From an uncultured bacterium (GTDB lineage Bacteria; Patescibacteriota; Saccharimonadia; Saccharimonadales; Saccharimonadaceae): a stretch of DNA of 64,000 nt. Each line of letters begins with the position of its first letter. Position 1 is the first letter of the stretch. Position numbers and translations under genes: made by a program. The notes under the pieces are model-generated. The model had not been told where the DNA came from. It saw nothing but the letters and a program-made list of their open reading frames with translations, and did no database searches. The DNA lies in NCBI GenBank assembly GCA_903952435.1, contig CAJBFN010000002.1, positions 62,001 to 126,000 of the forward strand, written 5' to 3'. Of the stretch, positions 16,097 to 25,303 are shown one piece after another.

Positions 16097-16776
16097 TGAT
16101 TGAAGTAACAAATTTAGTAAAAACTTATGGCAAAAAAGATAATACTTTTAATGCAGTTGATGATGTAACTTTTTCAATTCCGACCGGTAAAAGTGTGGCT
16201 ATTTTGGGTAAATCCGGCAGTGGTAAATCGACATTAATGCATATCATGAGCGGTCTGGATAAGCCAACATCAGGTAGTATTTTAATTGACGGTAAGGATA
16301 TATTGTCACTAAAACAAAAAGATATTGATAGTTTTAGATCTAAAAAAATGAGCTTTATTTTTCAGAGTTTTTTTGTTCAGGCTAAAGAATCTTGTTATGA
16401 CAATGTCAGCTTGCCACTTGAAATTGCTAAAATTTCATATTCAAGGCGTAAAAAGATGATCGAAGCGGCTTTGGCGGCAGTCGATATGTCTGAAAAAATT
16501 AATGCCAAGGCGGGTGAACTTTCTGGCGGCCAAAAACAACGTTTAGCGGTCGCTAGGGCGATAGTTAATAGCCCAAAGATCTTATTTGCTGATGAGCCAA
16601 CCGGAAATCTAGACAGTGTTACTGGCGGTATGGTAGAGAATTTATTATTTAATTACAGTAAAGAAAACAATGTAACGCTGATAATTGTTACGCACGATGC
16701 TGACTTGGCAAAGCGCTGCGAAATACAAATTCATCTTAAAGACGGCAAAATTGACTCAACTAGGGGGATAATTTAA
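16096..16776 (+). CDS. ABC transporter ATP-binding protein, MacB/LolD type
   Basis: A 226 aa ATPase with Walker A GKSGSGKST (about 37-45), signature LSGGQKQRLAVARA, Walker B ILFADEPTGNLD and the H-loop VTHDADLAK. The FFVQAKESCYDNVSLPLEIA segment after the Q-loop and overall length match the LolD/MacB group, which powers mechanotransmission rather than classical import. It overlaps both lysS and the downstream permease by 1 nt. Confidence 0.93.
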   Translation: MIEVTNLVKTYGKKDNTFNAVDDVTFSIPTGKSVAILGKSGSGKSTLMHIMSGLDKPTSGSILIDGKDILSLKQKDIDSFRSKKMSFIFQSFFVQAKESCYDNVSLPLEIAKISYSRRKKMIEAALAAVDMSEKINAKAGELSGGQKQRLAVARAIVNSPKILFADEPTGNLDSVTGGMVENLLFNYSKENNVTLIIVTHDADLAKRCEIQIHLKDGKIDSTRGII

Positions 16777-18056
16777 TGAAAATTACAGATATTGTGATTC
16801 GAGCTGGTCGCAGTTTAAAACAGGCCAAGGCTAGGACATTACTAACCAGTTTAGCAATTGGTGTTGGTGCGTTTACGATTGTTTTAAGTTTAGCGATTGG
16901 CGCTGGTGGGCGAGATTATGCCAGTAACATCATTACAAGTAATACAAATCCACAAGAGCTGTTTGTGCAGCCAAAAGCGGATGCTAATAATGATCCGACA
17001 AAACCTCAGAAATACACCGAAGGACCATCGGCTACTTATGGTAATTACAGTGTTAAGTTGCTATCTCAATCAGATGTTGACAAGATTACAACACTTGATG
17101 GAGTTGAATCTGTGACGCCAATCTATTCAGTAAAGGTTCAATATATAACCACCGAAGGTCAAGACAAATATCAGGTTAGTCTTCGTTCTTTTAATGATGG
17201 TGTAAAACTAGATTATTTGGCCGGTAACTCCGAAAATATTAGTACGAATAACGGCATCCTTATGACAGATACTTACCTTAGCTCGCTTGGTTTCAGCGAC
17301 GCATCTGCGGCAATGGGCAAAAAAGTTCAGATAGCTGTCAACAAAAGTAGTAATTTGGCCGGTATCCCAGAATCTAAGATTTTTGAATTTACTGTCATTG
17401 GGGTTGTAAAAAGCCCAGCGTTGGCTGCCAGCCCACTTAGCGGTATGCAAATTTACAAAGATGACATAAAAGCGATTTATGATTACAGCCAAAAGGGCAC
17501 TGCGATGTATGGCGAATATCAGGGCGCTATCGCTTTGGCAAAAAATGGCGCTGATGTTAAGGTCGTTAAAAATAATATAGATAACGCTGGCTATGAAGCC
17601 CAGACCGCCGAAGATTTAATGAGTTTTATCTTTAACTTTATTAATGTTTTGCAAGCGATTTTGATTGGCTTTGGAGTTTTAGCCGTTTTGACATCGGTCT
17701 TTGGAATTATTAATACGCAATATATTAGCGTTTTAGAGCGCACACAACAGATTGGCTTGATGAAGGCGCTAGGTATGCGTCGTCGTGACGTTGGTCGGTT
17801 GTTTAAATTAGAAGCGGCGTGGGTTGGCTTTCTTGGTGGTGCGATTGGTAGCGGCCTAGCAGTTATTGCCGGCACGATAGGAAATCCGTTTATCAGCAAG
17901 GCGCTTAACCTTGGCAATACTAATTTAATAGTTTTTGAACCGTTAAGTGTTTTGGCGGTTGTTGTGGGTCTGATAATTGTTTCAGTTACGGCTGGTATTG
18001 CTCCAGCCCGAAAAGCTGCCAAATTAAATCCAATCGAAGCTTTGCGAACAGAATAA
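16776..18056 (+). CDS. ABC transporter permease, MacB/FtsX family
   Basis: 426 aa. One N-terminal membrane helix (LLTSLAIGVGAFTIVLSLAIGAG) is followed by a large extracytoplasmic MacB-like periplasmic core domain (about 50-280). Three C-terminal helices carry the FtsX-type domain, with ERTQQIGLMKALGMRRRDV and the coupling tail APARKAAKLNPIEALRTE. With the ATPase just upstream it forms a two-component exporter, possibly for peptides, lipoproteins or toxins. The substrate is not evident. Confidence 0.92.
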   Translation: MKITDIVIRAGRSLKQAKARTLLTSLAIGVGAFTIVLSLAIGAGGRDYASNIITSNTNPQELFVQPKADANNDPTKPQKYTEGPSATYGNYSVKLLSQSDVDKITTLDGVESVTPIYSVKVQYITTEGQDKYQVSLRSFNDGVKLDYLAGNSENISTNNGILMTDTYLSSLGFSDASAAMGKKVQIAVNKSSNLAGIPESKIFEFTVIGVVKSPALAASPLSGMQIYKDDIKAIYDYSQKGTAMYGEYQGAIALAKNGADVKVVKNNIDNAGYEAQTAEDLMSFIFNFINVLQAILIGFGVLAVLTSVFGIINTQYISVLERTQQIGLMKALGMRRRDVGRLFKLEAAWVGFLGGAIGSGLAVIAGTIGNPFISKALNLGNTNLIVFEPLSVLAVVVGLIIVSVTAGIAPARKAAKLNPIEALRTE

Positions 18057-18061
18057 ATTTC

Positions 18062-18257
18062 AAGTAGATCATAGATTTTGTTCGCATTCTTAGATATCAA
18101 TTACCCAAGATAGGGCTTCGCTCAAGGTCTGACAAGGGCCCCGGCACCTGGTCAGACTTTGGCTGCAGATTATCTTGAATAATTATATCTGCGACTGCTC
18201 TATATAGATATTTACGAAATTTTTCCTATACTATAATCCATAATCTATAATCTACTT
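18062..18257. repeat. Composite inverted-repeat region carrying palindromic element copy A
   Basis: The arms 18062-18077 and 18242-18257 are 15/16 inverted repeats of the dispersed repeat at 1023. Between them sits palindromic element copy A (18106-18177) with further inverted flanks. Together they form a 196-bp MITE-like structure filling the permease-serS gap. Confidence 0.6.
18106..18177. repeat. Palindromic element, copy A (intergenic)
   Basis: A 72-bp element bounded by CAAGATA and TATCTTG, with conserved blocks GGGCTTCGCTC and GGCTGCAGAT. The central stem is formed by GTCTGAC/GTCAGAC and AGG/CCT around a GC-rich loop. It is homologous to copies at 41529-41601 and 58597-58670. The outer pairing extends further, AGATAT..AATTA on the left with TAATT.ATATCT on the right. 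Confidence 0.85.
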
Positions 18258-18272
18258 CTATTATATCTTTGA

Positions 18273-18278
18273 TATAAT
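18273..18278 (+). promoter_or_regulatory. -10 box of serS, leaderless
   Basis: A perfect TATAAT ends exactly 7 nt before the A of the serS ATG at 18285, with no Shine-Dalgarno between them. Confidence 0.6.
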
Positions 18279-18284
18279 AGACCC

Positions 18285-19583
18285 ATGTTAGATATTCGTT
18301 TTATTCGTGAAAATGCAGATGCCGTACAAACCAACGCTAAAAACAAGGCTTGCGATGTTGATATCGCCCAGCTTTTAAAGTTAGATTCTGAAGTTAGAGT
18401 TTTACAATCACAAGTTGATGATTTGCGCCAAAAAAGAAACGAAAATGTCGCCCAGTCAAAAGGTGGTCGTCCCACGCCTGAATTAATTGCTGAAGGAAAA
18501 GCCATTAAGGATCAGTTGGCTGAAATTGAGCCAAAATTAAAAGATGTAAATACTGAATTTATTACTTTGCTTAAAAGAGTTCCAAATATGGCGCTGGCTG
18601 ATGTGCCGATTGGCCACAGTGAAGAAGAAAATGTCGTTATTAAGACTATTGGTGAGATTCCAAAATTTGATTTTAAACCACTAAACCATGCCGAAATCGC
18701 GGCCAAACATGACTGGATTGACAAAGAGCGTGCCGCCAAAGTTACCGGCAGTCGCTTTGCTTATGTAAAGGGCGAATTAGTCCGATTGCAATTTGCGATT
18801 ATCAATTTTGTAATGGATGTTTTGGGTGACGAAGCAAAATTAGCTGAAATTGCTAAAAATAATAATATTGAAGTTTCAACTAAACCATTTGTGCCAGTTT
18901 TGCCACCGTTGATGATTCGCACCGATATGTATGACGCCATGGATAGGTTAGAGCCTCGTGACGAGCGTTACAAATTAGAAGGTGATGATTTGTGGTTGCA
19001 GGGCAGCGCCGAGCATACGCTTGGCAGTATGCACGCCAATGAGATTTTTGAAGAGTCACAGATGCCAATTCGTTATCTGGGTTATGCGACAAGTTTTCGC
19101 CGTGAGGCTGGTACTTATGGCAAAGACATGGAAGGTCTGTTTCGTATGCATCAGTTTGATAAGCTAGAGATGGAGAGTTTTACGACAGCCGAAAATGGTT
19201 TAAGTGAACATCTATTGTTTTCAGCTATTCAAGATTATTTATTAACCCAGCTAGAATTACCTCATCAAATTGTTCAAAAATGTACATTTGATATTGGCAA
19301 ACCTAATGCCCGTGGTGTTGATATGAATGCATATCTACCAGGTCAGGGAAAATATCGCGAGACTCACACGGCCGATTATATGACCGATTATCAGGCAAGG
19401 CGATTAAATACACGCGTTCGTAGAAATTCTGGTGCTCTAGAACTAGTTCATATTAACGATGCCACTGCCTTTGCTTTGGGCCGAATTATGATTGCAATAA
19501 TCGAGAATAATCAAACCGCCGAAGGCAATGTAAACATTCCAAAAGCATTGCAGTCATATCTTGGCGGCAGAACCGTTTTATAA
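18285..19583 (+). CDS. serS: Seryl-tRNA synthetase
   Basis: It charges tRNA-Ser and tRNA-Sec. The N-terminal ~110 residues form the long antiparallel coiled coil that binds the tRNA variable arm (starting MLDIRFIRENADAVQ). Motif 2 is RREAGTYGKDMEGLFRMHQFDKLE. Motif 3 is AFALGRIMIAIIENNQT, with the Arg expected for ATP binding. 432 aa is normal. It has its own promoter, which appears to give a leaderless mRNA. Confidence 0.96.
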   Translation: MLDIRFIRENADAVQTNAKNKACDVDIAQLLKLDSEVRVLQSQVDDLRQKRNENVAQSKGGRPTPELIAEGKAIKDQLAEIEPKLKDVNTEFITLLKRVPNMALADVPIGHSEEENVVIKTIGEIPKFDFKPLNHAEIAAKHDWIDKERAAKVTGSRFAYVKGELVRLQFAIINFVMDVLGDEAKLAEIAKNNNIEVSTKPFVPVLPPLMIRTDMYDAMDRLEPRDERYKLEGDDLWLQGSAEHTLGSMHANEIFEESQMPIRYLGYATSFRREAGTYGKDMEGLFRMHQFDKLEMESFTTAENGLSEHLLFSAIQDYLLTQLELPHQIVQKCTFDIGKPNARGVDMNAYLPGQGKYRETHTADYMTDYQARRLNTRVRRNSGALELVHINDATAFALGRIMIAIIENNQTAEGNVNIPKALQSYLGGRTVL

Positions 19584-19631
19584 ATATTTGCTATAATATA
19601 ACTAGCCGACTAATTAATATAGGAGGATAGC

Positions 19632-20012
19632 ATGATTAAAAATATCAACATTACCTGTATGTCATATGACATTGATGAGGCAACACGCCGGGAAGTTTTT
19701 AAAAAACTGGGCGGGTTGGATAAATATTTACCGCGCCATGCCGTAAAAAGCGCTAATATCGATGTAAGATTAATTGACGCGTCTAAAAAGCGCAACCACT
19801 CTGATGAAAAATATGAGGCTGAAATAATTTTAAGGATTCCAGGCGAAATTATAAACGCCAAGGGTTTAAGTGGCACTATGTTACTGGCAATTGACGCTGC
19901 TGCTGCTAAGGCTCAATCGCAAATTCGCGATTATAAACAAAAAAACGTGGCTCATATTGGTCGACGCGGAATTTTAAGTCGCTTTAAGCGCAGTTTTAAA
20001 CGCGAATTATAA
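19632..20012 (+). CDS. hpf: Ribosome hibernation promoting factor / RaiA-type protein
   Basis: 126 aa with the beta-alpha-beta-beta-beta-alpha HPF/YfiA fold: INITCMSYDIDEATRREVFKKLGGLDKYLPRH, then alternating strands ending in YEAEIILRIPGEIINAKGLSGTMLLAIDAAAAKAQSQIRDYK. It binds the 30S decoding region in stationary phase. It lacks the C-terminal dimerisation domain of long HPF and carries a basic tail (KRSFKREL) instead. A TATAAT at 19592-19597 and a clear AGGAGG Shine-Dalgarno precede it, in contrast to the leaderless serS. Confidence 0.85.
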   Translation: MIKNINITCMSYDIDEATRREVFKKLGGLDKYLPRHAVKSANIDVRLIDASKKRNHSDEKYEAEIILRIPGEIINAKGLSGTMLLAIDAAAAKAQSQIRDYKQKNVAHIGRRGILSRFKRSFKREL

Positions 20013-20101
20013 GCTGTTGGTATCTTGCGCTATCAGTGTTTTGGCTTTATAATAGTCAACAGTATTTTTGAACTTTATGATAGGAGTTAAGGGTTTTTAT
20101 T

Positions 20102-22717
20102 ATGGCAAGCAAACATAAGGTTCTGACCAAGATATTTGGCGATCCACAATTGAAATTATTAAAGGGCCTCCAAAAAAAGGTTGCGGCGATTAACGCGTTG
20201 TCTGATAAATATAAAAAGATGACCAAGCCGGAGTTAAAAAAACAAACTGAAGTGTTAAAGAAAAGATTACAGAAAAAAAGCGTAACACTTGACACTATCT
20301 TGCCAGATGCATTTGCATTAGTTCGTGAATCAAGTGAACGAGTATTAAAGATGCGTCATTTTGATGTCCAGTTGATTGGCGGTATGGCCTTGCACGAAGG
20401 TAATGTCGCCGAGATGAAGACTGGTGAAGGTAAGACTTTAGTAGCTACGCTACCAGTTTATTTAAACGCATTGACCGGTGAAGGTGTGCATGTTGTTACA
20501 GTCAATGATTATCTGGCGCAACGTGACGCTTGTTGGATGGGTGAAGTTTATAATTTTTTGGGTTTGCAAGTTGGTGTAATCATCAATGAAGCGTCTTTTG
20601 TTTATGATCCTAGTTTTGATAACGAAGATCATAAAGATGAACGATTAAGGCACTTAAAGCCTGCGACCAGGAAAGAAGCCTATGCGGCTGATGTCACTTA
20701 TGGTACAAATAATGAATTTGGGTTTGATTATTTGCGCGATAACATGGTTAATGAAGTTGATTTATTGCGCCAACGCAAACTAAATTTTGCGATTGTTGAC
20801 GAGGTTGACAGTATCTTGATTGATGAAGCTAGGACGCCGCTAATTATTAGTGCTCCAGCAGCTGAAAACCCTGATAGTTATTATCAGTTTGCTAAAATTG
20901 CCGCAAAATTAACACCTGATGATTATATTATGGACGAAAAGCATCGCACAGTTTCATTAAGTGATGAAGGGACTGAAAAAATTCAAAAAATGCTGGGTGT
21001 CAAAAATCTTTACAGCCCTGATCATGTTCGCTCGGTTTATCATATGGATCAAGCTTTGCGTGCTCAGACGTTATTCCGACGCGACAAAGATTATGTTGTT
21101 ACTAAAAATGGCGAAGTTGTGATTGTTGATGAATTTACCGGCCGTTTGATGAATGGTCGGCGCTATAATGAAGGGCTGCACCAAGCAATCGAAGCTAAAG
21201 AGGCTGTTCCAGTTTTGCAAGAGAGTATGACGCTGGCGACGATTTCTTTCCAAAACTATTTCCGTTTGTATAAAAAGTTGTCTGGTATGACAGGTACGGC
21301 ATTCACCGAGGCTGAAGAATTTCAACAAATTTATAGTTTGGACGTTATTCAAATTCCGGCTAATCGTCCAATTTGTCGCGATGACAAACAAGATTTAATT
21401 TTTAAAACCGAAACAGCCAAATTAAAGGCAATTGTTAAGTCAATTTCCGAATATCAAAAGCAAGGTCGCCCAGTTTTAGTTGGTTCGGCTTCAATTGCTA
21501 AAAATGAGCTGATTGCTTCGTGGTTAGATAAGGAAAAAGTGCCTTACGAAATTTTGAATGCTAAAAATAATGAACGTGAGGCGGCAATTATTGAAAAAGC
21601 AGGCCAAAAAGGTTCAATTACATTGGCTACAAATATGGCTGGTCGCGGTACTGACATTAAACTTGGTGAAGGCGTAGTTGAACTGGGTGGATTGGTCGTT
21701 ATTGGTTCAGAGCGACACGAATCACGCCGAATTGATAATCAATTGCGTGGTCGTGGTGGTCGTCAAGGCGATCCAGGTGAAACTCAATTTTACGTCTCGA
21801 CCGAAGATGATTTGATGCGAATTTTCCAGGGCGATAGGATTGCAAGTTTGATGGATCGGTTGGGAATTGATGAAGACATACCAATCCAAAATAAGGCAGT
21901 TTCAAAAACTCTGGAATCAGCTCAAAAACGAGTTGAAGGCTTCAACTTTGATACTCGCAAAAATGTCGTTCAATATGACAATGTTATTAATCGCCATCGT
22001 CGAGTTGTCTATACGATGCGTCGCAAGATTTTAGAGGGTAGTGATATCAAGCCAGAAGTTGAATTATTAATTCAATCAAAGCTTCGCGAGTTAACGGCGC
22101 TTCCTTCCAAAAATAACAAACATTTTGATGAGCAATTTAATCAAGTGTTCCCGATTGACGCTGGTAAATTAGAAGTTATCGGAAAAGAAAAGAATGATAA
22201 AAAACGATTTGAATTGGCGTTAAAAGCAGCTGATCGGCTTTATGGCGAAAAAGAGAAAGAGCTTGGTGAGGAAATTATTCGCAAAGTTGAACGCGAAGTT
22301 TATTTGCAAGTTTTAGATACGCTTTGGATGCAACATCTTGAAAATATGCAACATTTGCGCGAGGGTATTCATTGGCGCAGTGTTGGTCAGCGCGATCCAT
22401 TAGTTGAATATCGAAGCGAATCGCAAAAATTATTTGATAGTTTACAAGCAACCTTGCGCGACGAAGTTATACGCGCAGTGATGAGCGTTCATCGAAACGA
22501 TGTTATCGCCAAAGAAGATGAAGAATATGAAACCGAATTGACTAAATTAGCTGAAAACGCTGTAGAGAAAGGTGTTAATGAGGTAACTGGTGGCACAGCA
22601 AATCGAGATAAGGACTTTAAGGTTAAGAAAGAGCATGCAGATGTTAATAAAAAGAAGAATGACGCTCGCAAAAAGAAAAAACTTGAAAGAAAAAACCGTA
22701 AAAATAGGCGCAAATAA
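20102..22717 (+). CDS. secA: Preprotein translocase ATPase SecA
   Basis: SecA is the ATPase that drives post-translational export through SecYEG. 871 aa. The DEAD motor has Walker A MKTGEGKT (106-112) and VDEVDSILIDEARTPLIIS. The preprotein crosslinking domain follows, and NBD2 has ATNMAGRGTDIKLGEGV and RIDNQLRGRGGRQGDPGETQFYVS. The C-terminal zinc-finger tail is missing; instead the last ~40 residues are Lys-rich. It has its own promoter (TATAAT near 20048) and its stop overlaps the M16 peptidase start. Confidence 0.97.
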   Translation: MASKHKVLTKIFGDPQLKLLKGLQKKVAAINALSDKYKKMTKPELKKQTEVLKKRLQKKSVTLDTILPDAFALVRESSERVLKMRHFDVQLIGGMALHEGNVAEMKTGEGKTLVATLPVYLNALTGEGVHVVTVNDYLAQRDACWMGEVYNFLGLQVGVIINEASFVYDPSFDNEDHKDERLRHLKPATRKEAYAADVTYGTNNEFGFDYLRDNMVNEVDLLRQRKLNFAIVDEVDSILIDEARTPLIISAPAAENPDSYYQFAKIAAKLTPDDYIMDEKHRTVSLSDEGTEKIQKMLGVKNLYSPDHVRSVYHMDQALRAQTLFRRDKDYVVTKNGEVVIVDEFTGRLMNGRRYNEGLHQAIEAKEAVPVLQESMTLATISFQNYFRLYKKLSGMTGTAFTEAEEFQQIYSLDVIQIPANRPICRDDKQDLIFKTETAKLKAIVKSISEYQKQGRPVLVGSASIAKNELIASWLDKEKVPYEILNAKNNEREAAIIEKAGQKGSITLATNMAGRGTDIKLGEGVVELGGLVVIGSERHESRRIDNQLRGRGGRQGDPGETQFYVSTEDDLMRIFQGDRIASLMDRLGIDEDIPIQNKAVSKTLESAQKRVEGFNFDTRKNVVQYDNVINRHRRVVYTMRRKILEGSDIKPEVELLIQSKLRELTALPSKNNKHFDEQFNQVFPIDAGKLEVIGKEKNDKKRFELALKAADRLYGEKEKELGEEIIRKVEREVYLQVLDTLWMQHLENMQHLREGIHWRSVGQRDPLVEYRSESQKLFDSLQATLRDEVIRAVMSVHRNDVIAKEDEEYETELTKLAENAVEKGVNEVTGGTANRDKDFKVKKEHADVNKKKNDARKKKKLERKNRKNRRK

Positions 22718-24003
22718 TGAAACATGCTGTATCAGAAATTAAACTAAAAAATGGTGCCCGCGGACTACTAATCGATGTGCCTGGCGCAACTACCGTCAGC
22801 ATGCAATTCCAATTTAGGGCCGGTAATCGATATGCCAAGTCTAAAGATATTGAACAGGTTGCTCATATTATGGAGCATATGGCTTTTGGCGCTAATGCTA
22901 GGTTTAAAGACGAGCAAGATTTTGAGTTTGAGTTTACTAAAAACGGTGCTTATCGAAATGCCTATACTAGTGATTTATCAATGTTCTATGAAGCCGATTG
23001 TGCTGATTTTGAATGGGATAGGATTTTAGATTTACAACAGTTGGCAATTTGCCAGCCAAGATTTAATGAGGAAGAATTAGCGGCCGAAAAAGGCAATGTT
23101 AGGTCCGAATTAACAAATTATTTAAACGATCATCACCGAATATTATGGCCCAAGATTCAGCAATTAATAGGTGAGGATGTTTTAACTTATCGACAATCTT
23201 TATCTACTATTAGTGATATAACCGTAGCTGATATTCGTGAACATCACAAGAGGACTCACACAACTGACAATATGAGGTTTGTGATTGCCGGTAAATTAAA
23301 GGGTCGTAAATCTCAAATTCGAAGAATCATGGAAAGTTTTCAATTGCCAAGGGGCGAGAGGTTTGAAGTTCCATATGATACATTAACCAAGTCTAATCCT
23401 AGTATTGTTCGTCGTAAAGATGCTACTAACCTGACATTTGGCTTGTTTTTGGCTATCCCAGAAGTTTTGCCGGATGAAGAAATAGATGCCATGCATTATT
23501 TGAACCATATCTTGACTGGGACTATGCATTCGCGTATTTTCGGTGCTGCGCGCAAAAAAGGCTTGGCCTACAATGTGAGCGCTTATGCTGCTACTGGTTT
23601 TTATGACAGTGGTTGGGATATATCTGGGCAGGTTAATCACGAAGCCGCTAATGAGTTATTTGATATTATTGCTCGTGAAATCAATCATGTCCTAAAGGGT
23701 AAAATTAGCGAAAAAGAGGTTGAGGCCGCGAAATCATTCGCGTTAGGACGCTATCAGATGGGCGCTCAAACTGTCTCGCAGATCAGTGGATTTTATACTG
23801 GTAGATATTTTGCCGATGGTTTTATAAAAAACTATGAAAAAGTGCCAGATATGATAAAAAATGTAACGACTGAACGAATGGTCGAGACGGCACGGAAGTT
23901 TATCAAAAGCGATACCTGGGTATTAGCTGCGGTTAGTAGTGGCGAACGACAAGAGATTGTAGATTTAAGTGATAAAATAGCAAAATTATTTAATCAAGAG
24001 TAA
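22717..24003 (+). CDS. M16 family zinc peptidase
   Basis: 428 aa with the inverted zinc motif HxxEH: His-50, Glu-53 and His-54 in VAHIMEHMAFGA. Glu-131 lies 77 residues on, which is the right spacing for the third ligand. The second, inactive M16-like half begins around 200. This is the pitrilysin/processing-peptidase architecture seen in one-chain M16B proteins. No signal peptide. It is translationally coupled to secA (TAATG), which suggests processing of exported proteins or signal peptides, but this is inference. Confidence 0.9.
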   Translation: MKHAVSEIKLKNGARGLLIDVPGATTVSMQFQFRAGNRYAKSKDIEQVAHIMEHMAFGANARFKDEQDFEFEFTKNGAYRNAYTSDLSMFYEADCADFEWDRILDLQQLAICQPRFNEEELAAEKGNVRSELTNYLNDHHRILWPKIQQLIGEDVLTYRQSLSTISDITVADIREHHKRTHTTDNMRFVIAGKLKGRKSQIRRIMESFQLPRGERFEVPYDTLTKSNPSIVRRKDATNLTFGLFLAIPEVLPDEEIDAMHYLNHILTGTMHSRIFGAARKKGLAYNVSAYAATGFYDSGWDISGQVNHEAANELFDIIAREINHVLKGKISEKEVEAAKSFALGRYQMGAQTVSQISGFYTGRYFADGFIKNYEKVPDMIKNVTTERMVETARKFIKSDTWVLAAVSSGERQEIVDLSDKIAKLFNQE

Positions 24004-24013
24004 GCGAGGTTAT

Positions 24014-25294
24014 ATGAAAATTGCAATCGCGGGTTATGGTCTAGAAGGTGAATCAAACTATAATTATTGGTCAATTGACGAAAGCAATGATGTAACGATA
24101 GTCGACCAAAAAAAACCAGAAAGAGATCTGCCTGGCGACGCCAAAACTCTTATTGGTGAAAATGTTATGGAGAATTTGGCTGATTTTGATATTGTTGTGC
24201 GCACGGCAGGACTGGCGCCATATAAAATTAAAACTAATGGCAAAATTTGGTCGGCAACTAATGAATTTTTTGATAAGTGTCCAGCGCCGATAATTGGCGT
24301 GACTGGCAGTAAAGGTAAGGGCACAACAGCCAGCTTAATTGCAAGCATATTGGAGCGATCTGGACGAAATGTTTGGTTGCTGGGAAATATTGGCAAACCA
24401 CCACTTGATGTTTTGGGTGATATTCAACAAAGTGACATTGTTGTTTATGAACTGTCTAGTTTTCAACTGTGGGATCTTGAAAAATCACCTCATATTGCGG
24501 TAGTTTTGTTTATCGAGCAAGAGCATCAAAATGTCCATACTAGTATGGAAGATTATGTTATGGCTAAAGCTAATGTGACTAAATATCAAAACGAAGGTGA
24601 TATTTTAATTTATAATCAGTCAAATCAGTATGCTAAGTTTATCGCCGATGGTTCAAGGGCTCAACTAATAGGCTATACTGATCTATCTACTGCTCATGTT
24701 TCGGATGGTAATTTTTACTATGGAGAACAAGTAATTTGTTCAGTTGATGTCTTAAAACTTATTGGGAAACATAATCAAGACAACGCCTGTGCAGCGATTG
24801 ATGCTGCTTGGCATTTTACTCAAGATACCGGTGTTATATCTAGTGGTTTGTCGGCTTTCTCCGGTTTACCGCATCGACTAAGCTTTGTTAAAGATGTTGA
24901 TGGCGTTAAATATTACGATGATAGTATTGCAACAACACCTAATGCGGCGATTGCGGCACTAAAATCATTCAAGGACCCAAAAGTTATTATTTTGGGAGGC
25001 TCATCTAAGGGCGGTGATTTTAGCGAGATGGCTGTTGAATTAAAAAACCAAGATGTAACGGCTATATTGATTGGCAGTGAGGCTGAAAATATTGCTAATT
25101 CTTGCAAGGCAGCCGGCTTTGATGGTTTTGAAATTATGGAAAATTCAACTATGAAACAAATTGTCGATAAAGCTAAAAGTATGTCAAAGTCGGGTGGCGT
25201 TGTTTTGCTTAGTCCAGCTTGTGCATCATTCGGAATGTTTAAAGATTATGCAGATCGAGGTGATCAGTTTCAAGCAGCTGTTATGGCGCTTTAA
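24014..25294 (+). CDS. murD: UDP-N-acetylmuramoylalanine-D-glutamate ligase
   Basis: A cytoplasmic Mur ligase adding D-Glu to UDP-MurNAc-L-Ala. The P-loop is GVTGSKGKGTTASLIA (about 96-111). The central domain has YELSSFQLWDLEKSPHIAVVLFIEQEHQNVHTSMEDYVMAK, and the C-terminal domain has VKYYDDSIATTPNAAIAAL and LLSPACASFGMFKDYADRG, a MurD hallmark. 426 aa. It lies outside the dcw cluster of this genome, between the M16 peptidase and prfB. Confidence 0.92.
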   Translation: MKIAIAGYGLEGESNYNYWSIDESNDVTIVDQKKPERDLPGDAKTLIGENVMENLADFDIVVRTAGLAPYKIKTNGKIWSATNEFFDKCPAPIIGVTGSKGKGTTASLIASILERSGRNVWLLGNIGKPPLDVLGDIQQSDIVVYELSSFQLWDLEKSPHIAVVLFIEQEHQNVHTSMEDYVMAKANVTKYQNEGDILIYNQSNQYAKFIADGSRAQLIGYTDLSTAHVSDGNFYYGEQVICSVDVLKLIGKHNQDNACAAIDAAWHFTQDTGVISSGLSAFSGLPHRLSFVKDVDGVKYYDDSIATTPNAAIAALKSFKDPKVIILGGSSKGGDFSEMAVELKNQDVTAILIGSEAENIANSCKAAGFDGFEIMENSTMKQIVDKAKSMSKSGGVVLLSPACASFGMFKDYADRGDQFQAAVMAL

Positions 25295-25303
25295 TTTAAT
25301 ATT

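Noticed and set aside
17591..18100. 169-codon ORF antisense to the ABC permease
   Set aside because: It mirrors the conserved C-terminal FtsX domain and has no independent support.
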